From: Streptomyces sp. STR69
GTDB taxonomy: Bacteria; Actinomycetota; Actinomycetes; Streptomycetales; Streptomycetaceae
Assembly: GCF_024519455.1 (NCBI RefSeq)
Contig: NZ_JALJRY010000007.1
Span: 54,870 to 118,869 of the forward strand
Length of the DNA: 64,000 bases
Direction of reading: 5' to 3'
This document shows positions 50,988 to 58,371 of the stretch, one piece after another. Position numbers and translations under genes: made by a program. The stretch's first letter is position 1. Each line of letters begins with the position of its first letter. The notes beneath the pieces were generated by a model that worked only from the letters and a program-made list of their open reading frames with translations, was not told where the DNA came from and searched no databases.

Positions 50988-51770
50988 TCAGCCCTCGCCG
51001 CGTGCGTACCGGCGTACGGCGAGCGGCGCGAACACGGCGATCAGTGCCGCGCACCACAGCAGCGACCCGGCGATCGGATGGGCCACCGGCCAGGCGGCGC
51101 CCTCGGGCACGGGCGAGTTGCCGAACAGGTACCGCAGGGCCGTGGTCACCGCGCTGATCGGGTTCCACTCGGCCATTGCGCGCAGCCAGCCCGGCAGCCG
51201 GTCGGTCGGGATGTACGCGTTGGACAGCAGCGGCAGCATGAAGGTCGCGCTGCCGAGCTGCCCGGCCGCCTCCTCGCTGCGGGAGGCGAGCCCGAGCAGG
51301 ATGCCGACCCAGGCGCAGGCGAACCGGAAGAGCAGCAACAGGCCGACAGCGGCGGCGGCTTGGGCCACCGACCCCTCGACCCGCCACCCCACCGCGAGCC
51401 CGACCAGCAGGAACGGCACGGTCCCGGCCGCCGTGACGACCAGATCGGCGGTCGCCTGCCCGAGCGGTACGGCGGCCCTGCTCATCGGCAGGGTGCGGAA
51501 GCGGTCGCTCACGCCCCGGTGCGAGTCCTGGGCGGCCTGGAACATGCCGGTCATGATGCCGTTGGCGGCGGTCGCGACCAGCAACCCCGGTACCAGGTAG
51601 GAGCGGTAGGCGTCACCCGGCATCGCCAGCGCGCTGCCGAAGACGTACCCGAAGAACAGCAGCATCGTGATCGGCATGGTCTGGGTGAGGATCACCAGCG
51701 CCGGACTGTTCCGCACCCGCCGCAGTTGCCGGCCGAGCATCGCACCGCCGTCGTACGCCAATGTGCTCAT
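50988..51770 (-). CDS. ABC-2 type drug/lipid exporter permease
   Basis: A 260-residue permease with about six TM helices (LVILTQTMPITMLLFFGYVFGS, LVTAAGTVPFLLVGLAVGW). It has the DrrB-type phrase LSNAYIPTDRLPGWLRAMAEWNPISAVTTALRYLFGN. With the upstream ATPase it forms a half-size exporter like daunorubicin resistance DrrAB. Its start overlaps the ATPase stop by 4 bases. Confidence 0.9.
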   Translation of the reverse strand: MSTLAYDGGAMLGRQLRRVRNSPALVILTQTMPITMLLFFGYVFGSALAMPGDAYRSYLVPGLLVATAANGIMTGMFQAAQDSHRGVSDRFRTLPMSRAAVPLGQATADLVVTAAGTVPFLLVGLAVGWRVEGSVAQAAAAVGLLLLFRFACAWVGILLGLASRSEEAAGQLGSATFMLPLLSNAYIPTDRLPGWLRAMAEWNPISAVTTALRYLFGNSPVPEGAAWPVAHPIAGSLLWCAALIAVFAPLAVRRYARGEG

Positions 51771-52711
51771 GCCGCTTGCTCCTTACGGTCCGTCAGCCGG
51801 AGGAACACGTCGTCGAGGGTCGGTGGCCGCAGGCTCGCGTCGAGCAACGGCACGCCCGCCGCGTCGAGTTCGCGGACCAGCCGGGGCAGGGTGAGCGTCG
51901 GGTCGCCGCTGACCGCGCCGACGGTGTTCCGCTCGTGGTCGAACGACGGCTCGGCGCCCGTGAGTCGGTCGAGGACACCGGCCGCCTTCGCCAGCGCGTC
52001 CGCATGCGCGACGACGACCTCGGCGTAAGTGCCGACGAGTGCCTTGAGTTGGGACGGCGAGCCGCTGTGCGCGACCCGCCCCCGGTCCACCAGGGCGATG
52101 TCGTCGGCCAGTTGGTCGGCCTCCTCCAGGTACTGCGTGGTCAGCAGCACGGTCGTACCCTCCCTCTTCAAGTCCCTTACGGCGTCCCAGATCTGATTCC
52201 GGCTGGCCGGGTCGAGGCCGGTCGTCGGTTCGTCCAGGAACAGCACCTCGGGGCGTCGTATGAGACTCGCCGCCAGGTCGAGGCGGCGGCGCATCCCGCC
52301 GGAGTAGGTGGACGCGGCGCGGTCGGCGGCCTCCGTCAGACCGAACCGGTCCAGCAGCTCACCGGCCCGCTCGGCCGGCCCCCGCACCCGGTGCAGCCGC
52401 GCGAAGAGGCGCAGGTTCTGCCGGCCGGTGAGGTCGCCGTCGACCGACGCGTACTGCCCGGTGACGCCGATCCGGCGCCGTACGGCCGAAGCCTCCCGGA
52501 CCAGATCGTGCCCGGCGATCCGCGCGGAGCCCGCGTCGGGGCGCAGCAGTGTGGTGAGCAGTCGGACGGCCGTGGTCTTGCCCGCGCCGTTGGGTCCGAG
52601 AACCCCGCAGACCGTGCCCCGCGCCACCGCCAGGTCCAGCCCGCGCAGGGCGTGCACAGCGCCGAAGCGCTTCTCCAGACCTTCACTAAGTACAGCGTAC
52701 GTAGTAGTCAT
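51767..52711 (-). CDS. DrrA-type ABC exporter ATP-binding protein
   Basis: A 314-residue ATPase: Walker A GPNGAGKTTA, signature YSGGMRRRLDLA, Walker B VLFLDEPTTGLD, H-loop TTQYLEEADQLADD, and a DrrA-type C-terminal regulatory region (about residues 225-314). ATG 52711 lies 6-7 bases after a TATGGT -10 element and has no ribosome site, so the transcript is probably leaderless. It is divergent from a TetR gene. Confidence 0.9.
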   Translation of the reverse strand: MTTTYAVLSEGLEKRFGAVHALRGLDLAVARGTVCGVLGPNGAGKTTAVRLLTTLLRPDAGSARIAGHDLVREASAVRRRIGVTGQYASVDGDLTGRQNLRLFARLHRVRGPAERAGELLDRFGLTEAADRAASTYSGGMRRRLDLAASLIRRPEVLFLDEPTTGLDPASRNQIWDAVRDLKREGTTVLLTTQYLEEADQLADDIALVDRGRVAHSGSPSQLKALVGTYAEVVVAHADALAKAAGVLDRLTGAEPSFDHERNTVGAVSGDPTLTLPRLVRELDAAGVPLLDASLRPPTLDDVFLRLTDRKEQAA

Positions 52712-52717
52712 GGGGTG

Positions 52718-52747
52718 ACCATAGCGCACTACGTACGGTGTACGTAA
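52718..52747 (-). promoter_or_regulatory. Predicted leaderless promoter of the ABC exporter
   Basis: On the minus strand, TTACGT (52747-52742), 18 bases, TATGGT (52723-52718). The start site would fall at or next to the ATG at 52711. Confidence 0.45.
52730..52746. promoter_or_regulatory. TetR operator palindrome
   Basis: TACGTAC-GGT-GTACGTA is a perfect 7-3-7 palindrome that covers the -35 and spacer of the exporter promoter. A related half copy (GCGTACGTAG) occurs at the start of the exporter gene near 52695-52704. It is the likely site of the divergent TetR regulator. Confidence 0.7.
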
Positions 52748-52774
52748 CTAGGATGGTGGTCGAGGTGATGATCA

Positions 52775-53506
52775 ATGGCGGACCGAGCGGCCGTACCCGA
52801 AGTGATCTGGGCGCGCCCCGAACGTGCGGGGCGGGGGCCCAAGCCCGCGTACAGCCGCGCGGACATCGCGGCGGCGGCGGTGCGGATCGCCGACGGCGGG
52901 GGGCTGGACGCGGTGTCCATGCGCCATGTCGCGGCCGAGCTGGGCTGCGGCACGATGTCGCTCTACAACTACGTCCCCCGCAAGGAGGACCTGCACGAGC
53001 TGATGGTTGACGCGGTCAGCGGGGAGCACGAGGAGTGGGAGCCGTCGGGGGACTGGCGGGCCGACATGATCCGGGTCGCCCATCAGACGAGGACGCTGAT
53101 GCATCGGCATCCCTGGCTGCCGCGGTTGATGTCACCGGTGTACGGCTTCAGCCCGAACGCGCTGCGGTATCTGGAGCGCTGCCTTGCCTGTCTCGACCCG
53201 GTAGAGGCGACGTACGGCACGAAGATGCAACTCGTGGGGCTGCTCAACGGAGTTGTGACGATGTATGTGAGCAACGAGTTGGCGACTGCCGAGCGGTCCA
53301 GGTCCTTGCCGTGGTCGGAGGAGCAGGAGAACGCGGTGCGGATCGCGTACCTGGGGAGTCAGATCGCCGGCGGGGCGTATCCGCGGATGGCGGCGGCGTT
53401 CATGGAGGATCCGGGGCCCATCGATCTGGACGCGGTGTTCGACATGGCGCTGGGGAAGGTCCTGGACGCCTTCGATCCCGAACGGGATCAGAGCAGCGCG
53501 AACTGA
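52775..53506 (+). CDS. TetR-family regulator of the ABC exporter
   Basis: A 243-residue regulator with the N-terminal HTH IAAAAVRIADGGGLDAVSMRHVAAELGCGTMSLYNYVPRKEDLHELMVD and a TetR_C_1-like ligand domain. This type typically represses a divergent drug exporter and is released by the drug. GAGGTGA precedes ATG 52775. Its 3' end overlaps the convergent neighbouring gene by 19 bases. Confidence 0.9.
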   Translation: MADRAAVPEVIWARPERAGRGPKPAYSRADIAAAAVRIADGGGLDAVSMRHVAAELGCGTMSLYNYVPRKEDLHELMVDAVSGEHEEWEPSGDWRADMIRVAHQTRTLMHRHPWLPRLMSPVYGFSPNALRYLERCLACLDPVEATYGTKMQLVGLLNGVVTMYVSNELATAERSRSLPWSEEQENAVRIAYLGSQIAGGAYPRMAAAFMEDPGPIDLDAVFDMALGKVLDAFDPERDQSSAN

Positions 53507-54657
53507 CCTTCCGGGCCCTCCTCGTGGTGGTCCAGGACCGATGCGGGGTGGTGTGTCCACTCCGGTGCCGGTAGGACGCCCGCCCTGCGCAGCTCCGTCG
53601 CCGTGATCCGAGCGGTGACCTCCAACTCGGCCTGCTGCGGCCTGAGTTCCGCCAGCAATGCCAACACCGTGATCAGCTCCAGCAGTTCCGACGTCCACGT
53701 CTGCTGCCAGGTCGCCGGGCGGATCGCGGCCAGTGAGCCCGGGGCGGCGGTCTCCGACGTCCGGGACGTGAACCACTCCTCCAGGACACGTACTCCGCTC
53801 ACCTCGAAGTCCCAGGACTCGGGCGGCACCGGGGAGATACGGCCCTCGTCGAGGTGGAGGGTCTCCTCGTCGCGGTCGTAGTGGAGGGTGAGGGGGAGGG
53901 ATGGCAGCGGGGCGCGGACGTAGGGGCGTCGGCCGCCGGGGAGTTTGGGGCGGTCGCCGTTGCGGCGCATCAGCCAGAGGACGCGGTGGCCCAACCCGAC
54001 TCCGCGTGCCCAGAGTTCGGGGTCCCGGGTCAGGGGTACGGCCGGTCCGGGGCGGGCCGTGGCCACGGTCCAGGCGAGGACGTCCGCGGGGGTGGGGGAG
54101 TGGCCGAGGTGGGTCGCGAGGTGGTCGAGCAGGCCCGGTGCCAGGTTCGGTTCCGTGCCGCCCGGGCGGCGGTACAGGGGGCGGACGCGGCCGGGGCGGA
54201 GCAGGGGGAGGACCGAGGACGCGAGCAGGGGCGGGCCGGGGGTGCCCGCCACGGGCGGCGTCTCCACCACGAAGACCTGCTGCTCGTCCGCCACCCGCCA
54301 CAACTCCGGCCGGGCCACGTCGATCAGGCGGTGGTCGGGGATCAGCCACTGTTCGTCGAAGGGGGCGTGCAGCACGCGGATCGGGTCCGGGGAGGGTCCC
54401 GTGGCGCGGATGAGTTTTTCCGTGCCGCTGGACTGGCCCGGGAGCTGGGTCACCGCCGAGTGGAGGGTGCGGGACCGGGTCGGCTCGAACAGGGTTTCCC
54501 GGTCCGGGACTTCGGCCTTCAGCAGGGTGTCCCAGCGGGTTTTCAGGGTTGCCGGGTCGGGTGCCGTCGGCCACCCCCGGCCGAGCCGGATCGGTGCGAC
54601 GGACCACGGCATGAGGTCCGCGAGCAACGGAGCGTCGTCGTGCGTCACGCTCGGCAT
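53488..54657 (-). CDS. Stand-alone Type ISP restriction-modification specificity-like protein
   Basis: A 389-residue protein that resembles only the C-terminal target-recognition part of Type ISP (LlaBIII-like) enzymes. Matching phrases are APFDEQWLIPDHRLIDVARPELWRV, RPLYRRPGGTEPNLAPGLL and ESWDFEVSGVRVLEEWFTSR. No helicase, nuclease or methyltransferase motif (no FxGxG or NPPY) is present, and no partner gene is near. Streptomyces genomes seem to keep such orphans as core genes, so it may have a non-restriction role. It follows the GntR gene by 12 bases on the same strand. Confidence 0.65.
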   Translation of the reverse strand: MPSVTHDDAPLLADLMPWSVAPIRLGRGWPTAPDPATLKTRWDTLLKAEVPDRETLFEPTRSRTLHSAVTQLPGQSSGTEKLIRATGPSPDPIRVLHAPFDEQWLIPDHRLIDVARPELWRVADEQQVFVVETPPVAGTPGPPLLASSVLPLLRPGRVRPLYRRPGGTEPNLAPGLLDHLATHLGHSPTPADVLAWTVATARPGPAVPLTRDPELWARGVGLGHRVLWLMRRNGDRPKLPGGRRPYVRAPLPSLPLTLHYDRDEETLHLDEGRISPVPPESWDFEVSGVRVLEEWFTSRTSETAAPGSLAAIRPATWQQTWTSELLELITVLALLAELRPQQAELEVTARITATELRRAGVLPAPEWTHHPASVLDHHEEGPEGQFALL

Positions 54658-54669
54658 CGTACGACGACC

Positions 54670-55422
54670 TCAGTTCGCCGCGTCGAGCGTGACCGAGAAG
54701 GAGAAACGGTCTCCCCGGTAGTGGATGACCGCCACGTCCAGCACCCTGCCCCGGCTGTCGTAGGTGATGCCCGTGTAGTGCAGGATCGGGCTGAGGAGCG
54801 GGACTTGGAGGAGGCGGGCGGTCTCCGGGTCGGCGAGGCGGGCCTCCACCGTGTCCGTGATGCGGCTGATGTCCGCGCCGACGATGTCCCGCAGTACCTT
54901 GGTCATCGGCCAGCGGATCAGGTCGTCCGGGTCGAGGCGGCCGGCCAGTTCGGGGCGGATGTGGTTGCGGGCGTGGTTCGTGGGTTCGCCGGTCTTCTCG
55001 TCGCCGCGGAGGCGGTGATACGCCGCCACCTCGGTCAAGTCCGGGAAGTGCCCGGCCAGTTCGGGCGGCACCCGCACCGCACCATGGTCCAGGAGTTCGG
55101 TCGTCATGCCGGACTGCTGGGCCACGATCGCGTCGACCGAGCCCAACAGCCGTACCGGCGTGGCCCGTCGGACGTCCGGTTCGATGAACGTGCCCCGGCG
55201 GCGGTGCCTGGTGATCAGGCCCTCGTCCTCCAGCTCCTTCAGCGCCTGGCGCATGGTGAGCACACTGACGCCGTAGTGCCCCGCGAGCTGCTCCTCCGTG
55301 GGCAGCCGCAGCGGGTCCTGGGGCGAGCGGCCGAGTATCGAGGCGCGCAGGGACTGCGACACCTGGTACCAGAGCGGCAGCTTGCGGTTCAGGACGATCG
55401 AATCCGGGGCGAAGGAGGTCAC
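54670..55422 (-). CDS. GntR/UTRA-family transcriptional regulator
   Basis: A 250-residue HutC-type regulator. The winged helix (LWYQVSQSLRASILGRSPQDPLRLPTEEQLAGHYGVSVLTMRQALKELEDEGLITRHRRRGTFI) is followed by a UTRA ligand domain (about 95-245). It lies 60 bases downstream of the homogentisate dioxygenase gene on the same strand and may control tyrosine catabolism; that is inferred from position. A PEPAR-like effector cannot be read. Confidence 0.88.
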   Translation of the reverse strand: MTSFAPDSIVLNRKLPLWYQVSQSLRASILGRSPQDPLRLPTEEQLAGHYGVSVLTMRQALKELEDEGLITRHRRRGTFIEPDVRRATPVRLLGSVDAIVAQQSGMTTELLDHGAVRVPPELAGHFPDLTEVAAYHRLRGDEKTGEPTNHARNHIRPELAGRLDPDDLIRWPMTKVLRDIVGADISRITDTVEARLADPETARLLQVPLLSPILHYTGITYDSRGRVLDVAVIHYRGDRFSFSVTLDAAN

Positions 55423-55482
55423 GGGGCCATCCGTACCGGTAGGGAGGGATCAGTGCAAGGGCCGTGGGGCGGTGGGGAATTG

Positions 55483-56835
55483 TCAGTGCGTGGGGCGGAA
55501 GTGGCGTTGCAGCCCCCGCCAGACGTCGTCGTAGTCCTGCTGGAGGTGGTCGGCGTGCGCCGCCTGGGCCGTGGCTGTCACCGGCCAGCGGGTCTCGAAC
55601 ATGAACGCCAGGCCGTCGTCGATCTTCTGCGGCCGCAGCTCCGCCGCGCTGGCGCGCTCGAAGGTCTCCCGGTCCGGCCCGTGCGCCGACATCATGTTGT
55701 GCAGCGAACCGCCCCCGGGCACGAAGCCCTCCGCCTTGGCGTCGTAGGCGCCCTCGATGAGCCCCATGTACTCGCTCATCACGTTCCGGTGGAAGTACGG
55801 CGGCCGGAACGTGTCCTCGCCCACCAGCCAGCGCGGGGCGAAGACGACGAAGTCCACGCCGGCCAGGCCCGGGGTGTCCGACGGCGACGTCAGCACGGTG
55901 AAGATCGACGGGTCGGGGTGGTCGTAGGAGATGGAGCCGAGCACATTGAAACGGCGCAGGTCATAGGCGTACGGCACATGGTTGCCGTGCCAGGCGACGA
56001 CATCGAGGGGCGAGTGGTCGTAGGTCGCCGTCCAGAGGTTGCCGCAGAACTTGTTCACCACCTCGACCGGGCCCTCGACGTCCTCGTACGAGGCGACGGG
56101 CGCCCTGAAGTCCCGGGCGTTGGCGAGTCCGTTGGCGCCGATCGGGCCGAGGTCGGGGAGTTGGAAGGGCGCCCCATAGTTCTCGCACACATATCCGCGG
56201 GCTGAAGCATCCAGCAGCTCCACACGGAAGCGCACCCCACGAGGGATCAACGCCACATGTCCCGGCTCCACATGGAGGAGCCCGAACTCCGTGCGCAGCA
56301 GCAGTCCGCCGCGCTCCGGGACGATCAGCAGCTCGCCGTCCGCGTCGCTGAAGACCCGCTCCATGGAGGCGTCGGCGTGGTACAGGTGCACGGCCATGCC
56401 GGTGCGCCGGGTCGCGTCGCCGTTGCCGCCCAGGGTCCACAGGCCGGCCAGGAAGTCGGTGCCGGGCGCGGGTGCGGGCAGCGGGTTCCAGCGCAGCCGG
56501 TTCGGATCGGCCACCGACTCCGTGAAGGGCGCCGTACGGATCCCGCCGTTGTCGGCGCGGGTGAAGGGCGGGTGCGCGGCCGAGGGGTGGATGCGGTACA
56601 GCCACGAGCGGCGGTTGTGCGCCCTCGGCTCGGTGAACGCCGAACCGCTGAGCTGCTCGGCGTAGAGGCCGAGGGGGGCGCGCTGCGGGGCGTTGCGGCC
56701 CTCGGGCAGTGCGCCCGGCACCGCCTCCGAGCCGTGTTCATTCCCGAAACCGGTGAGGTAGGTCAGTCCCTCGGCGGTCTTGCGGACTCCCGCACGCTCG
56801 AACCCGCTCGCGCGGGAGGTACCCCCATCGCTCAT
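55483..56835 (-). CDS. hmgA: Homogentisate 1,2-dioxygenase
   Basis: A 450-residue non-haem iron ring-cleaving enzyme converting homogentisate to maleylacetoacetate in tyrosine/phenylalanine breakdown. It opens with GLTYLTGFGNEHGSEAVPGALPEGRNAPQ. The expected iron ligands are visible in PPYFHRNVMSEYMGLIEG (His, Glu) and NMMSAHGPD (His). Length is normal. GAGGAGCAG precedes the ATG. Its partners (HPD, maleylacetoacetate isomerase, fumarylacetoacetase) are not in the window. Confidence 0.95.
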   Translation of the reverse strand: MSDGGTSRASGFERAGVRKTAEGLTYLTGFGNEHGSEAVPGALPEGRNAPQRAPLGLYAEQLSGSAFTEPRAHNRRSWLYRIHPSAAHPPFTRADNGGIRTAPFTESVADPNRLRWNPLPAPAPGTDFLAGLWTLGGNGDATRRTGMAVHLYHADASMERVFSDADGELLIVPERGGLLLRTEFGLLHVEPGHVALIPRGVRFRVELLDASARGYVCENYGAPFQLPDLGPIGANGLANARDFRAPVASYEDVEGPVEVVNKFCGNLWTATYDHSPLDVVAWHGNHVPYAYDLRRFNVLGSISYDHPDPSIFTVLTSPSDTPGLAGVDFVVFAPRWLVGEDTFRPPYFHRNVMSEYMGLIEGAYDAKAEGFVPGGGSLHNMMSAHGPDRETFERASAAELRPQKIDDGLAFMFETRWPVTATAQAAHADHLQQDYDDVWRGLQRHFRPTH

Positions 56836-57003
56836 CTCTGCTCCTCGCCATCCGCGCCATCTGATTCCTATGCATCACCGTAGGATTGCGGTTTCGAGCG
56901 CGCAAGGGGACGGCGAAGGTCCGGGAGAAATCCGACCTTCGGAGGCGAAGAACCAGCCTCAAGGGGGATCCGGCTGTCAGACCGGTGTTCTAGTCTCCCC
57001 GGC

Positions 57004-57567
57004 ATGTCGTGGTCGCGCGCACTTCTCACCGCGCTCGCGGTCTGTGCCCTGCTGCTGGCCGGATCGGCGGGCTGTGGTTCCGGTGATGCCCAGGGTCGGA
57101 AGGGGCACGGGGTGTCGCCGTCCCCGGTGGGCAAGGTGCTCGACGACACGGACGAGCAGGGCCGGCACTATCGCGAGGTGGGCAAGAAGGGCGCGCCGGA
57201 GGTCGGTATCGAGGTGGAGCCCGACGCCTCCGACGACAGCTGGGACGTCCGGCTGACCGTCCACGACTTCCGTTTCTCGCCCGCCGGCGCGAAGCCGGTC
57301 GCGGTCGCGGGCCGCGGCACCGTCCGCCTCCTCGTGGACGGCCGTACCGTCGCGCGGCTCCGCGTCCCCGAGTACCGGCTCGCGGGCGACCTCGTCCCGC
57401 ACGGCACCCACCACGTCACCGCGCGCCTCTACGCCGACGACGGCACCGTGTGGGCCGTACACGGCAAGCCGGTGGAGAGTACGGCGGACATCACGGAGTC
57501 GGCGGCGCAGGCCACGCCCGACGGCAGCAAGACACCTGGTTCCGCATCGACGCCGGGGTCCGAATGA
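57004..57567 (+). CDS. Secreted lipoprotein of unknown function
   Basis: A 187-residue lipoprotein: signal helix ALAVCALLLAGSAGC with lipobox LAGSAGC. A beta-rich body follows (WDVRLTVHDFRFSPAGAKPVAVAGRGTVRLLVDGRTVARLRVPEYRL, then HHVTARLYADDGTVWAVHGKPV), with a Ser/Thr/Pro-rich tail. It would be anchored outside the membrane. The DGRTVAR and HHVTARL phrases recall small Ig-like or cupredoxin-like lipoproteins, but no metal motif is convincing. ATG 57004 lacks an obvious ribosome site. Confidence 0.75.
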   Translation: MSWSRALLTALAVCALLLAGSAGCGSGDAQGRKGHGVSPSPVGKVLDDTDEQGRHYREVGKKGAPEVGIEVEPDASDDSWDVRLTVHDFRFSPAGAKPVAVAGRGTVRLLVDGRTVARLRVPEYRLAGDLVPHGTHHVTARLYADDGTVWAVHGKPVESTADITESAAQATPDGSKTPGSASTPGSE

Positions 57568-57631
57568 GTGCTATGGGCACCCAGTTCCGTACTGAGGTGC
57601 GAGCTTCTCCTGACGGCGGCGGAAAGGCATC

Positions 57632-58252
57632 ATGAAGCCCGTGCCCCAGACGACATCGCTCCGCCGCGCGCCCGTGCAGCGGCGCAGCGCCGAACGGCTG
57701 ACCAGGATTCTCGACGCCTGCGCCGACCTCCTCGACGAGGTCGGCTACGACGCGCTGAGCACCCGGGCCGTGGCCGTGCGCGCCGGTGTCCCCATCGGCT
57801 CGGTCTACCGCTTCTTCGGGAACAAACGCGCGATGGCCGACGCCCTCGCCCAGCGGAACCTGGAGCGCTACACGGACCGCGTCACCGAACGCCTCAAGGA
57901 GACCGGCGGCGGGGGAGGGTGGCGGGCGGCGGTGGACGCCGTCCTGGACGAGTACATCGCCATGAAGCGCACCGCGCCCGGCTTCTCCCTCGTCGACTTC
58001 GGCAACCAGATCCCGATCGGCTCGGGCCACGCGGAACCCAACCACCGCGTCGCCGACCGCCTCACCGACCTGCTGTCCGGCTATCTCTCGCGCGAACCCG
58101 ACGAAGACCTCCGCCGCACGTTCCTCATCGCCGTGGAGACCGCCGACTCCCTCGTCCATCTCGCCTTCCGGGTCGCTCCGGAGGGCGACGAGAAGGTCAT
58201 CGAGGAGACACGGGAGCTGTTGCGGGCCTATCTGGCGCGCGTACTGGACTGA
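57632..58252 (+). CDS. TetR-family regulator
   Basis: A 206-residue TetR protein: HTH LTRILDACADLLDEVGYDALSTRAVAVRAGVPIGSVYRFFGNKRAMADALAQRNL, and a helical effector domain. GGAAAGG precedes ATG 57632. The next gene, 119 bases away on the same strand, has an 18-bp palindrome in its leader, probably this regulator's site. From memory it corresponds to S. coelicolor SCO1712, described as an antibiotic-production down-regulator; not verified here. Confidence 0.9.
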   Translation: MKPVPQTTSLRRAPVQRRSAERLTRILDACADLLDEVGYDALSTRAVAVRAGVPIGSVYRFFGNKRAMADALAQRNLERYTDRVTERLKETGGGGGWRAAVDAVLDEYIAMKRTAPGFSLVDFGNQIPIGSGHAEPNHRVADRLTDLLSGYLSREPDEDLRRTFLIAVETADSLVHLAFRVAPEGDEKVIEETRELLRAYLARVLD

Positions 58253-58316
58253 GCGGCGGCCGACCGGCCGTGTCCAGCGGATATCCGACCTCACCCCGGC
58301 ATCCCCTCGCCACCGT

Positions 58317-58334
58317 GCATACCGGTCGGTATGC
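58317..58334. promoter_or_regulatory. 18-bp palindromic TetR operator
   Basis: GCATACCGGTCGGTATGC has perfect 8-bp arms around GT and resembles common actinobacterial TetR operators (ATACCG-type). It lies 38 bases before GTG 58372 of the molybdopterin oxidoreductase gene, immediately after the TetR gene. Confidence 0.75.
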
Positions 58335-58371
58335 TCACCGCCAAGAGGCAACGTCGCCCATGGGAGGCCCT

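Noticed and set aside
55434..55441. TACCGGTA palindrome upstream of the GntR gene
   Set aside because: Eight bases is too short and common in GC-rich DNA to call an operator.
57568..58371. Long N-terminal extension of the molybdopterin oxidoreductase frame
   Set aside because: The extension overlaps the TetR gene in another frame and reads as an Arg-rich shadow; GTG 58372 has a proper ribosome site and precedes the 4Fe-4S motif.
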